Source of the DNA: Tenericutes bacterium MO-XQ
GTDB lineage: Bacteria > Bacillota_I > Bacilli_A > Acholeplasmatales > Acholeplasmataceae
Reading direction: 5' to 3'
NCBI GenBank assembly: GCA_002838185.1
Contig: CP017948.1
Location: forward strand, 1,984,001 to 2,048,000
DNA length: 64,000 nucleotides
In this document: piece after piece, positions 1 through 6,981 of the stretch
Position numbering within the stretch: the stretch's first letter is position 1
Layout of the letters: the number at the start of each line of letters is the position of its first letter
Notes under the pieces: generated by a model
What the model was told of the DNA's origin: nothing
Database searches by the model: none
Seen by the model: only the letters and a program-made list of their open reading frames with translations
Translations under genes and position numbers: made by a program

Positions 1-665
1 TCATTTCCTTTTCTAAATGCCATACCAATTGGTGATAAAGCAACAGGATCTAATAAAATTTCAGTTGTATCAGGATTTGCCAAGTGATGTCCAGCTGCAT
101 TACTAATACTCATTAAGAATACATCAGATGTACCACTAACGACTTCTAGCACTGCTGCATTAACATCATCAACTTCTCTAATCACTGGATTATTCGCAAG
201 GTCTCTAGCAATATCTAGTGGTGCAAATGTTTTAGGTCCAACAAATCTAACGCCTTCAATCGTTAGAATATCTTCTTTAGTTTCAACTTCGTTATCATCA
301 TAAAATTCTTTGTTGACTAATGAAACAAGTGGGAAATTGAAATATGGATCACTAAAATCTACAGATAAAGCTCTTTCTTCAGTAATACTCATAGAACCAA
401 TAATAACATCAATTGTATTTGCATTAAGTTCTGTAATTAATGTTCCAAATGGTAAATCTACAATTTCAACTTCTCTTCCTAAAAATTTACCAAACTCTTC
501 TGCAAGGGTTACACTAATCCCTGTAGGATTACCCTCATCATCAACAGTTTCAAATGGTGGATATGATAAGTCCATACCTACCCTTAAAACATCATCTTCA
601 CTATTACATGCAGCAAGCGTACCTACTGCAAATATCATTAATAGAATTAAAAAAATCTTTTTCAT
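1..665 (-). CDS. Amino-acid ABC transporter substrate-binding lipoprotein (C-terminus beyond window)
   Basis: This is a family 3 extracellular solute-binding lipoprotein that would capture a polar amino acid or similar small ligand for an ABC permease. The ATG at 663-665 follows a GAGGAG ribosome binding site. Residues 1-20 form a lipoprotein signal peptide with a KK n-region, a hydrophobic core and lipobox LAAC (Cys20). The mature part shows the family features VGMDLSYPPFE from residue 29 and SMSITEERA from residue 91, followed by SDPYF. The frame is open to base 1, so about 221 codons are visible and the end is missing. A relative is encoded at 27683-28471. Permease and ATPase partners are not visible on this side. 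The family is clear; the ligand is not. Confidence 0.88.
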   Translation of the reverse strand, partial: MKKIFLILLMIFAVGTLAACNSEDDVLRVGMDLSYPPFETVDDEGNPTGISVTLAEEFGKFLGREVEIVDLPFGTLITELNANTIDVIIGSMSITEERALSVDFSDPYFNFPLVSLVNKEFYDDNEVETKEDILTIEGVRFVGPKTFAPLDIARDLANNPVIREVDDVNAAVLEVVSGTSDVFLMSISNAAGHHLANPDTTEILLDPVALSPIGMAFRKGN

Positions 666-696
666 TTTTGTTCTCCTCATTATATAGTTTGTATTA

Positions 697-725
697 ATTA
701 TAAATATAATTGATTTGAAATTCAA
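697..725 (-). promoter_or_regulatory. Putative sigma-A promoter of the binding-protein gene
   Basis: On the minus strand a TATAAT -10 box (697-702) lies 17 bp from a TTGAAT -35 box (720-725). The element ends about 30 bp before the start codon at 665. Confidence 0.5.
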
Positions 726-748
726 AAAATATGCCCAACTTTATGTAA

Positions 749-771
749 AAAGAGTGTAAATTATACACCCT
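749..771 (-). terminator. Weak hairpin terminator after nqrF
   Basis: Arms 751-758 and 764-771 pair over 8 bp, with one G-U pair in the transcript, around a 5-nt loop. A short T-rich stretch follows on the minus strand. The hairpin abuts the nqrF stop codon at 772, so it would end the nqr operon before the next promoter. Confidence 0.5.
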
Positions 772-1854
772 TTAACTAAAGTTATCAAATAAAATATTGT
801 CGTCTTTCATATCATGTTTCTTTAAAACATTGATACAAGCTTTAATCATACCTGGTGATCCACATAAGTAACCTTCAACATCACTTAAATCCTTTGTATG
901 ACGATCAACAACATCAGTAATTAATCCAACATCTCCATCCCACTCATCTTCCGGAAGTGGTTCAGATAGTGCAGGAATATACTCAAAATTTGGAAACTCT
1001 TTTTCGAGTGCTCTAAACTCTTCTGTATAATATAAATCCTTTTTCGATCTTGCTCCAAAGAAATATTTAACCTTACGGTGCATTCCTTTAGCTTGTAGTG
1101 CATACAAAATTGATCTGATTGGTGCTTTACCAGATCCACCGGCAATACAGATCATATCTTTATTAGAGTCTTCTCTTAAGAAGAAATCTCCATAAGGACC
1201 TGTAATAATGATCTTATCTCCAACTTCCATTGCTTTATGAACAAATGTTGTTGCTTGTCCATTTGGAACCAAACGAATAATGAGTTCAATCTCATTTTTT
1301 TGTTTTGGATCTGATGCGATAGAATAAGCTCTAATCACTTCAATACCAGGCACTTGTATTTGCACATATTGTCCTGGTTTAAAATCAATTTCTTTAGGTT
1401 CAATTAGTTTAAATCTAACAAGTTTAATATCATAAGTTAAATCTTTGACATAAGATACTACTGTTTTATACTCCTTAGCATTTAACAATCCTTTAGGAAG
1501 TAATATCTTCATATCGCTTTTCACTTTAACTTGACAAGAAAGTCTTACACCTTCTTCTCTTTCTTCTTCACTAATAAATGGTTCTTCTGTTGGTTTTAAA
1601 TGGCCATCGCCACCAACAAGTTTAAATTTACACAATCCACAAGTCGCTTTACCACCACATGCAGATGGAATAAATATTTTTTCACTAGATAGTGTATTTA
1701 ATACTGTATCATCACCTTTAACAGGTATTTTAGTTTCATCATTGATTGTGATGACTTTTTCGCCACCACCGCCTAATAATTTTTCAACTAAAATAAGAAC
1801 TAAAGAGATGACAATAAGCACACTAACTAAAACAACCGGTAATACCCAATTCAT
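772..1854 (-). CDS. nqrF: NqrF-like NADH-oxidising subunit (2Fe-2S, FAD)
   Basis: This is the electron-input subunit of a Na+-translocating NADH:acceptor oxidoreductase, taking hydride from NADH onto FAD and passing electrons to a 2Fe-2S cluster. One N-terminal membrane helix (residues 2-24) anchors it. A ferredoxin domain has cluster ligands Cys66, Cys72, Cys75 and Cys107. A ferredoxin-reductase module follows, with the FAD motif RAYS at 175-178, the NADH-binding GGSGKAP at 239-245 and CGSPG near the C-terminus. It is 360 aa, against roughly 400 for classical NqrF. It is the last gene of the operon at 772-4568. NqrF is the only NADH-input subunit seen: there is no RnfC or RnfB homologue in the operon. 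Confidence 0.92.
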   Translation of the reverse strand: MNWVLPVVLVSVLIVISLVLILVEKLLGGGGEKVITINDETKIPVKGDDTVLNTLSSEKIFIPSACGGKATCGLCKFKLVGGDGHLKPTEEPFISEEEREEGVRLSCQVKVKSDMKILLPKGLLNAKEYKTVVSYVKDLTYDIKLVRFKLIEPKEIDFKPGQYVQIQVPGIEVIRAYSIASDPKQKNEIELIIRLVPNGQATTFVHKAMEVGDKIIITGPYGDFFLREDSNKDMICIAGGSGKAPIRSILYALQAKGMHRKVKYFFGARSKKDLYYTEEFRALEKEFPNFEYIPALSEPLPEDEWDGDVGLITDVVDRHTKDLSDVEGYLCGSPGMIKACINVLKKHDMKDDNILFDNFS

Positions 1855-1869
1855 AACATCTCCTCCTTC

Positions 1870-2442
1870 TTATACTAATCCTGTAAAGCCCATAAATGCT
1901 AATGCTAAGATACCTAAAATAATAAATACGATTGCTTTTCCTCTTAATCCTTTTGGTGGATTAGAAATTTTTGCAAGTTTTTCTCTTAAACCAGCAACTA
2001 AAATGATTGCGATCATCCAACCAACACCAGAACCAAATGAAAATGATACTGTTTCAACAAATGTATAATCTCTATTGACAAAGAATAATGAAACGGCTAA
2101 TACAACGCAGTTAACAGTAATCAGTGGTAAGAAAATACCAAATGCATTATATAATCTTGGTGAAAATTTTTCTAAGAATATTTCAAGTAATTGTACTACA
2201 GCAGCAATCGTAATAATAAATACGATTAAACTGATAAACTCAGTATTTGTAGCTAATAACAATTGATAAATTGGATAATTAATAACAGCTGTAATGGTTA
2301 CAACAAATACAACTGCAATCCCCATACCTTTAGCATTCTTAACGCTTGTAGAAATCGCAATTAAAGGACACATACCTAAAATGAATACTAACGCGATATT
2401 ATTGTTTAATATCGATGATATAAATAGTTCAAGAACGTTCAT
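1870..2442 (-). CDS. nqrE: NqrE/RnfA-like membrane subunit
   Basis: This is an integral membrane subunit of the NQR/Rnf family, with about six hydrophobic helices. With its paralogue NqrD it forms the inverted pair that holds an intramembrane iron-sulfur centre and takes part in ion translocation. The two expected half-membrane cysteines are present: Cys25 in LGMCPLIA and Cys112 in TVNCVVLAV. At 190 aa it has the usual family length. It sits 15 bp upstream of nqrF and just downstream of nqrD, with a GGAGGG ribosome binding site. By sequence alone RnfA is an equally valid name; the adjacent nqrF favours the NQR label. Confidence 0.9.
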   Translation of the reverse strand: MNVLELFISSILNNNIALVFILGMCPLIAISTSVKNAKGMGIAVVFVVTITAVINYPIYQLLLATNTEFISLIVFIITIAAVVQLLEIFLEKFSPRLYNAFGIFLPLITVNCVVLAVSLFFVNRDYTFVETVSFSFGSGVGWMIAIILVAGLREKLAKISNPPKGLRGKAIVFIILGILALAFMGFTGLV

Positions 2443-2455
2443 TTTTCATGCCCTC

Positions 2456-3082
2456 CTATATATTCGTTTCGTAATTCTTAGTCATCACTCTAATACCCCA
2501 AATCATAAGTCCTAATACAAAGAACCCACCTGGAGCCATTGTCATTGCAACCCAGTTAATCCAATCTGGTCCAACAACACGAGTACCTAAGAAAGTACCA
2601 AACGCTAATATTTCACGAACTGACGCAACAGCAACTAAAACAAGTGCATAACCTAAACCACTTGCAGCACCATCAATTAAAGAATATCTAACTGGGTTTT
2701 TAGCAGCAAACGCTTCGGCACGTCCCATAACAATACAGTTTGTAATAATAAGTCCAACATAAGCATCAAGTGAATCTGCAATTTGTGGAAAATATGATTG
2801 TAAGAATAACTGTACAATAATAACAAATGTAGAAATAATAACCATATAAGTTACCATTCTCACTTTTCCAGGAATAAAGTTTCTAATTAAAGAAACAGTT
2901 GCAGAACTTGCCATAACAACAAATGTTACACCTAAGCCCATCGCAATAGCATTTTCAACACGATTTGATACGGCTAATGCAGAACAAATCCCTAAAACTG
3001 CAATTGCAATTGGATTACTAGTAGCGACACCATCTTTAAAAATGTTAAACCATTTTTTATACTTAAGTCTAATTAATTTCAT
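2456..3082 (-). CDS. nqrD: NqrD/RnfE-like membrane subunit
   Basis: This is the partner of NqrE in the membrane core of the complex, with about six transmembrane helices in 208 aa. Cys33 (LGICSALAV) and Cys116 (ITNCIVMGRAEAFA) match the conserved cysteines that bind the intramembrane iron-sulfur cluster. The stretch NCIVMGRAEAFAAKNP is highly characteristic of the NqrD/RnfE family. The start has a GGGGGATGAT ribosome binding site. It lies between nqrC and nqrE, 12-13 bp from each, and is clearly cotranscribed with them. Confidence 0.92.
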   Translation of the reverse strand: MKLIRLKYKKWFNIFKDGVATSNPIAIAVLGICSALAVSNRVENAIAMGLGVTFVVMASSATVSLIRNFIPGKVRMVTYMVIISTFVIIVQLFLQSYFPQIADSLDAYVGLIITNCIVMGRAEAFAAKNPVRYSLIDGAASGLGYALVLVAVASVREILAFGTFLGTRVVGPDWINWVAMTMAPGGFFVLGLMIWGIRVMTKNYETNI

Positions 3083-3094
3083 ATCATCATCCCC

Positions 3095-3676
3095 CTACTC
3101 ATTTAGTGCTTGCCATGCAGCACTATATGCATCATAATTGTCATTAAGGATGATTTCAAAAGCATTAGATGTTCCTGTTGCACCAGTAATGGCATCAACT
3201 TGATTAGGTTCTGTAGCGCCTTCTTTAGTCACATCAATTGATGGCGTCATTTTGACACCAACATAATTATCTAGATATGGTCTTTCAGCAACTACACCAC
3301 CTAAACCAGGAGTTTCTTCTTGTTCTAAAATCGTAATACGAACAATGGTTTCAAAATCATCTTCTAAAGTTAATATACCAATGATTGGACCCCATAATCC
3401 GCTACCTTCAAAACGATAAGCCACTGATCCAGTTAAATCATTAACATAGAATGTATAGCCATCTTCTTCTAATATCGTAATCGTATCATCAAATACATCA
3501 TGAATATTAGTGAAGTTATACTCAATATCAAATCCATCAAGTATAGCTGATTTTAATTTTGCTTCTTTGTTAAGTTCAATACGATCCTCTGTTAATGCAT
3601 TAGCACCTAATAATAGTGCACTTGTCACTAAACCTAAAATTACGACAAATATCATCATTTTAAGATTTTGATTCAT
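3095..3676 (-). CDS. nqrC: NqrC/RnfG-like FMN-binding subunit
   Basis: This subunit carries covalent FMN on the outer face of the membrane. An N-terminal helix (residues 5-25) anchors it. The flavinylation motif DAITGATGTS near residues 160-170 matches the Dxx(S/T)GAT signal used by the ApbE flavin transferase, so covalent FMN is expected. I start it at the ATG at 3676, which has AAGGTG six bases upstream, rather than at an upstream in-frame GTG. The gene begins inside the end of nqrB. At 193 aa it is the size of RnfG rather than classical NqrC (about 260). Confidence 0.9.
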   Translation of the reverse strand: MNQNLKMMIFVVILGLVTSALLLGANALTEDRIELNKEAKLKSAILDGFDIEYNFTNIHDVFDDTITILEEDGYTFYVNDLTGSVAYRFEGSGLWGPIIGILTLEDDFETIVRITILEQEETPGLGGVVAERPYLDNYVGVKMTPSIDVTKEGATEPNQVDAITGATGTSNAFEIILNDNYDAYSAAWQALNE

Positions 3677-4568
3677 CAGCTGCACCTTCTTTCTTTTCTA
3701 CTCTAGCAAAAAACATACTGTCAATTAATGGTGCAATCGCACTCATTAATATAATTGCAAACATTGTTCCTTCTGGGAATGTTGCTAAATATCTAATTAA
3801 TACTGTAAGAAATGCAATACCTACACCAAATATAACGCGTCCCCATGGGAATAGTGGTGCAGTGGTTTCATCTGTTGCAACAAAGAATGAAACTAAAACT
3901 AAATTTCCTACAAATAGACTATTAAATGCATTATTTGGAAATCCATCTATACCAAACCATACACCAACTTGTGTGAAAACAAAAACACTTAATAAGATTG
4001 CTAGTGGAATTTTCCAATCTACAACCTTAAGGACAATAAGCACAAGACCTACAATGATAATCCCCAATCTAAATGTTTCACCAAGTGCACCAGGAGTATC
4101 TCCTAATAGCATTTGCATGAGTGTATAATCTGTTCCTACTTGATTAGCTCTAACGAGCATTGTTGGAAAATACTGTGGGAAAGAAATCGTTATAAATAAA
4201 AGTCCAACCAGTGCTGGGTTGAATACATACTTACCGCTTCCTCCAAATATACCTTTACCAAAAAACGTTCCAAACGCAGATCCTACTGCAACCATCCAAA
4301 CATGTCTTAGTTCTAATGTTGATGGAATAAGCAGTGTTAATAATAATGGATAAATCATCCATGCGCCGTCAAATTCGATTTTTCTACCTATAGAAAACAT
4401 CAATTCTACGAGAAGTGCAGTCACAAGTGAAACTGCAGCAACTACCAAGACTTGATAACCGAAGATGATCGTAGACGCAAGCACCAAAACCGATAAAGCA
4501 ATCGTCATGATTGTCAGGTTTCTTTTATCGAGTGCCTTTTTAATCACTGAGTCATAGGTTAATGTCAT
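3660..4568 (-). CDS. nqrB: NqrB/RnfD-like membrane subunit
   Basis: This is the large membrane subunit of the NQR/Rnf family, with about nine to ten helices, which carries flavin and forms part of the ion channel. Family signatures include GKYVFNPALVGLLF, GDTPGALGET and the C-terminal FAIILMSAIAPLID. The usual covalent FMN motif (Dxx(S/T)GATPL) is degenerate here: the equivalent position reads QVGTDYTLM, keeping a Thr but losing the Gly-Ala before it. At 302 aa it is RnfD-sized, shorter than NqrB (about 410). It is the first gene of the operon, and no nqrA or rnfC lies upstream. The ATG at 4568 follows GGTGAC. Confidence 0.88.
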   Translation of the reverse strand: MTLTYDSVIKKALDKRNLTIMTIALSVLVLASTIIFGYQVLVVAAVSLVTALLVELMFSIGRKIEFDGAWMIYPLLLTLLIPSTLELRHVWMVAVGSAFGTFFGKGIFGGSGKYVFNPALVGLLFITISFPQYFPTMLVRANQVGTDYTLMQMLLGDTPGALGETFRLGIIIVGLVLIVLKVVDWKIPLAILLSVFVFTQVGVWFGIDGFPNNAFNSLFVGNLVLVSFFVATDETTAPLFPWGRVIFGVGIAFLTVLIRYLATFPEGTMFAIILMSAIAPLIDSMFFARVEKKEGAADESKS

Positions 4569-4600
4569 AAAGTCACCGCTACTTTCTATATGTTTTATAA

Positions 4601-4618
4601 GTGAACTTATAAGTTCAC
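4601..4618. promoter_or_regulatory. Perfect 18-bp palindrome in the nqr leader
   Basis: GTGAACTTATAAGTTCAC is a perfect inverted repeat between the putative nqr promoter and the nqrB start. A matching half site GTTCAC sits at 4661-4666 in the promoter spacer. It looks like an operator, and the outer GTGAA/TTCAC arms recall redox-sensing Rex sites. The arms are more widely spaced than a Rex box, so the regulator is not identified. Confidence 0.55.
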
Positions 4619-4653
4619 CAAATTTATCTTTATTTTATCACAATAAACTTTCA

Positions 4654-4683
4654 AGTATAGGTTCACATGCATTTTTAGTTGAA
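4654..4683 (-). promoter_or_regulatory. Putative promoter of the nqrBCDEF operon
   Basis: On the minus strand a TATACT -10 box (4654-4659) and a TTCAAC -35 box (4678-4683) are separated by 18 bp. The spacer contains the half site GTGAAC that recurs in the palindrome downstream. Confidence 0.45.
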
Positions 4684-4723
4684 TTCTAAATAAATTTAAA
4701 TAAAAATCGAACAAAGATAAACA

Positions 4724-4758
4724 AAAAAGACCTCATTTTTTAATAATAAGGTCTTTTA
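4724..4758 (-). terminator. Rho-independent terminator of the aldh/4-TM operon
   Basis: Arms AAAAGACCT (4725-4733) and AGGTCTTTT (4749-4757) form a 9-bp stem, followed by a run of T on the minus strand. It lies about 20 bp after the stop of the gene at 4777. Confidence 0.85.
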
Positions 4759-4776
4759 ATCATATTTTCTATTGAT

Positions 4777-5301
4777 TTAAATATAAGATTTTAATTTCAT
4801 ATACTTGATGAGACTAACTACAAAAAAACTTGTAGCTAAAATACCAAGAACCCCTAGTGTAATCACCCATAATGTTTGATTCATGTTTAAAAAATCCTTA
4901 AAAACTATAATCAAACTTAATGCAGCAGATGCAACAACTGTAATGATAAAATCTCTCGATATAGATAAAACTCTTTTCTTAATATTTTCAAAATGCTCAT
5001 CACTCAAATGATCTTCATCTTCAATATCATTTTCAATTTTATAGATCAGTTCATCTATCTCTTCTTTTGCTTCTTTTTCATGCTTTTTTTCAACAGTGAA
5101 AATTGTCCAAGTTAATGTCAGAAACAATACCAAAATAACGATAATAATCCATTTTTGTTTAATGATTTCTTCAGGTAAAATGATTGCCCCAACCAAAGCA
5201 AGTCCATAAAAAAATGTATAAAAGATAGGCATAAAAACACTGACTTTATTCATGTTTTTCAATTGTTTGATCATTTTTTGATCTTCATTTAATTTTTTCA
5301 T
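4777..5301 (-). CDS. Four-helix membrane protein of unknown function
   Basis: I do not recognise this 174-aa protein. It has two pairs of predicted membrane helices (about residues 22-42, 50-70, 117-137 and 144-165). The central hydrophilic stretch is very acidic and lysine-rich (about residues 71-110). The gene overlaps the aldehyde dehydrogenase stop by 4 bp, so it is translationally coupled to it, and a strong terminator follows. The topology puts the charged loop and both ends on the same, probably cytoplasmic, side. No catalytic motif is visible. Confidence 0.75.
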   Translation of the reverse strand: MKKLNEDQKMIKQLKNMNKVSVFMPIFYTFFYGLALVGAIILPEEIIKQKWIIIVILVLFLTLTWTIFTVEKKHEKEAKEEIDELIYKIENDIEDEDHLSDEHFENIKKRVLSISRDFIITVVASAALSLIIVFKDFLNMNQTLWVITLGVLGILATSFFVVSLIKYMKLKSYI

Positions 5302-6653
5302 GGTTTTAAAATCTTTCTGATAATTTTTTCTTTACCTTTATCATATGGTGGATAAGCGAGTTTGACGTCAAAAAATGTCGTCTTTTTCGTAAATGTCTTT
5401 AAATGGGAAAATGCTATAAAACTGTACACTCCATGATATCTTGCCATACCACTATGCCCAACACCACCAAAAGGTAAATGTGGGTTTGCAACTTGCATTA
5501 ACGCTTCATTGATTGCGCCATTACCAAATGAAAGTTTAGTAAACACTTCTTTCATCATTTTTTTGTCTTCAGTAAATAAATATAAGGCGAGTGGTTTTTC
5601 TTTCGTTTTAAGAAGTTCAATGACTTTATGTGCATCCTTAAATTTGATAATCGGTAAAATAGGTCCAAAGATTTCTTCTTTCATCACTTGATCGTCCCAT
5701 GTGACATCAGTCATGATGATTGGTGATAAATAGTATCCTTCATCTTTTTTCTCATATTCAAAAACAACTTTACTTTGATTAACCAATCCTTTTAATCTTT
5801 GATGATGACGTTCATTTACTATATGCCCTAAATGATTAGCTGTTGGATATTGAGTCTCTATTTCTTTTTTCAAATATTCTATAAACTCATCGTGTACACT
5901 TTCATCTATGTATATATAGTCAGGAGCAATACATGTTTGTCCTGCATTTAATAACTTTCCGAAAATGATACGTCTTGCTGTTAATTTTAAATCCGCATCT
6001 TTTAAAACGATTGTTGGACTTTTACCACCTAGTTCTAATGTTACAGGTATTAAATGTTTACTTGCTTTTTGATATACAATTTTACCGACTTCTGTACTTC
6101 CAGTAAAAAAGATATGATCAAATTTTAAATCTAAAAGTTCACTGGTAACATTTTTGTCACCCGTAACTACCTTAATATATGATTCATCAAAATATTCATT
6201 AAACATATCTAAAATAACTTTTTCAGTATTTACTGTATATTCACTTGGTTTAATGACTGCGGTATTACCTGCAGAGATTGCACCAATTAGTGGTTCAATA
6301 ACCAATTGAAAAGGATAATTATATGGTCCAATAATTAAAACATTACCCAGTGGTTCATAAACCTTATAAGATTTAGACCCAAACATAAAAAGCGGTGTCT
6401 TTACTTTAGAAACCTTCATCCATTTTTTTAGTTTCTTTATAGCCATATTAATGGACTTATAAACAAATCCAATTTCAGTTGTATAAGCTTCAATTTCAGA
6501 TTTGTGTAAATCCTTATATAACGCATCAATCATTTTATCTTCATATGCACTAATAGCATCTTTTAATATCAGAAGCTGCTTTTTTCTAAATGCATAATCT
6601 TTTGTTTGATCTGTTAAAAAATACTTTTTTTGTTTTTCCAAAATATCTAACAT
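5298..6653 (-). CDS. Aldehyde dehydrogenase, class 3 type
   Basis: This NAD(P)-dependent aldehyde dehydrogenase should oxidise fatty or aromatic aldehydes to acids. The catalytic glutamate lies in VTLELGGKSP and the nucleophilic cysteine in GQTCIAPDYIYI. The cofactor loop is FTGSTEVGKIV. The 451-aa length and the C-terminal PPYDKGKEK end are typical of the ALDH3/YwdH group, which lacks the longer N-terminus of other classes. The start at 6653 has the strong site AGAGGTGAT. It leads a two-gene operon with the membrane protein at 4777. The -10 box TATAAT on the minus strand lies about 25 bp upstream. The natural substrate is unknown. Confidence 0.92.
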   Translation of the reverse strand: MLDILEKQKKYFLTDQTKDYAFRKKQLLILKDAISAYEDKMIDALYKDLHKSEIEAYTTEIGFVYKSINMAIKKLKKWMKVSKVKTPLFMFGSKSYKVYEPLGNVLIIGPYNYPFQLVIEPLIGAISAGNTAVIKPSEYTVNTEKVILDMFNEYFDESYIKVVTGDKNVTSELLDLKFDHIFFTGSTEVGKIVYQKASKHLIPVTLELGGKSPTIVLKDADLKLTARRIIFGKLLNAGQTCIAPDYIYIDESVHDEFIEYLKKEIETQYPTANHLGHIVNERHHQRLKGLVNQSKVVFEYEKKDEGYYLSPIIMTDVTWDDQVMKEEIFGPILPIIKFKDAHKVIELLKTKEKPLALYLFTEDKKMMKEVFTKLSFGNGAINEALMQVANPHLPFGGVGHSGMARYHGVYSFIAFSHLKTFTKKTTFFDVKLAYPPYDKGKEKIIRKILKP

Positions 6654-6721
6654 GTTATCACCTCTAAGTTAATCTTATTATATCAAATATTAGACTCTTT
6701 CTAAAAAAAGTGGCAAAAAAA

Positions 6722-6740
6722 AACCGGATAAAATCCGGTT
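6722..6740. repeat. Left copy of the 19-bp target duplication flanking the IS
   Basis: AACCGGATAAAATCCGGTT sits immediately left of the IS end and recurs at 8445-8463 immediately right of it. The repeat is itself the stem-loop of the nrdJ terminator. The left copy keeps the adjoining nine-A run (6715-6723), which is the U-tract on the minus strand. Confidence 0.92.
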
Positions 6741-6756
6741 CAGGCTGTAGACAAAG

Positions 6757-6785
6757 TACCGTATCTGAGGATATGGTATTTTTTT
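6757..6785 (+). terminator. IS-borne terminator at the left end
   Basis: Arms TACCGTATC (6757-6765) and GATATGGTA (6770-6778) form a 9-bp stem with one G-U pair and a TGAG loop, then seven T. It faces into the element and would stop outside transcription from entering the transposase. Confidence 0.75.
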
Positions 6786-6810
6786 AAAAATTATTATAAA
6801 ATATGAATAT

Positions 6811-6908
6811 GAAGATCAGTTTGGTCACTTGTAGCATAGACTACTAAAAATCGGTGTAGATAGAACTACTTAATAGACCCACGTCCGCTTCTGATCTTCT
6901 TTTTTTTA
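6811..6908 (+). ncRNA. Possible structured leader RNA/attenuator in the IS
   Basis: GAAGATCAG (6811-6819) pairs with CTGATCTTC (6891-6899), followed by eight T. Inside, GGTC (6823-6826) pairs with GACC (6876-6879). These enclose two near-identical small hairpins, GTAG-N6-CTAC, at 6831-6844 and 6856-6869. The nested arrangement looks like a multi-branched RNA ending in a terminator, upstream of the transposase. It has only been judged by eye, and I know no named RNA family that it matches. Confidence 0.4.
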
Positions 6909-6924
6909 TACAAAAGTTACTTTT

Positions 6925-6946
6925 ACCTATATATAAATATATAGGT
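6925..6946. promoter_or_regulatory. AT-rich 22-bp inverted repeat before the transposase
   Basis: Arms ACCTATATAT and ATATATAGGT are a perfect 10-bp inverted repeat around AA, 36 bp before the transposase ATG. It may overlap the transposase promoter (TAAAAT at 6954-6959 is a possible -10) or serve as a transposase binding site. Confidence 0.35.
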
Positions 6947-6981
6947 AACATGGTAAAATAATAACAAAGGTTGGTGATTTC

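Noticed and set aside
310-687. Plus-strand 125-aa open frame at the left edge
   Set aside because: It lies antisense to the clear binding-protein gene and shows no family features or ribosome site.
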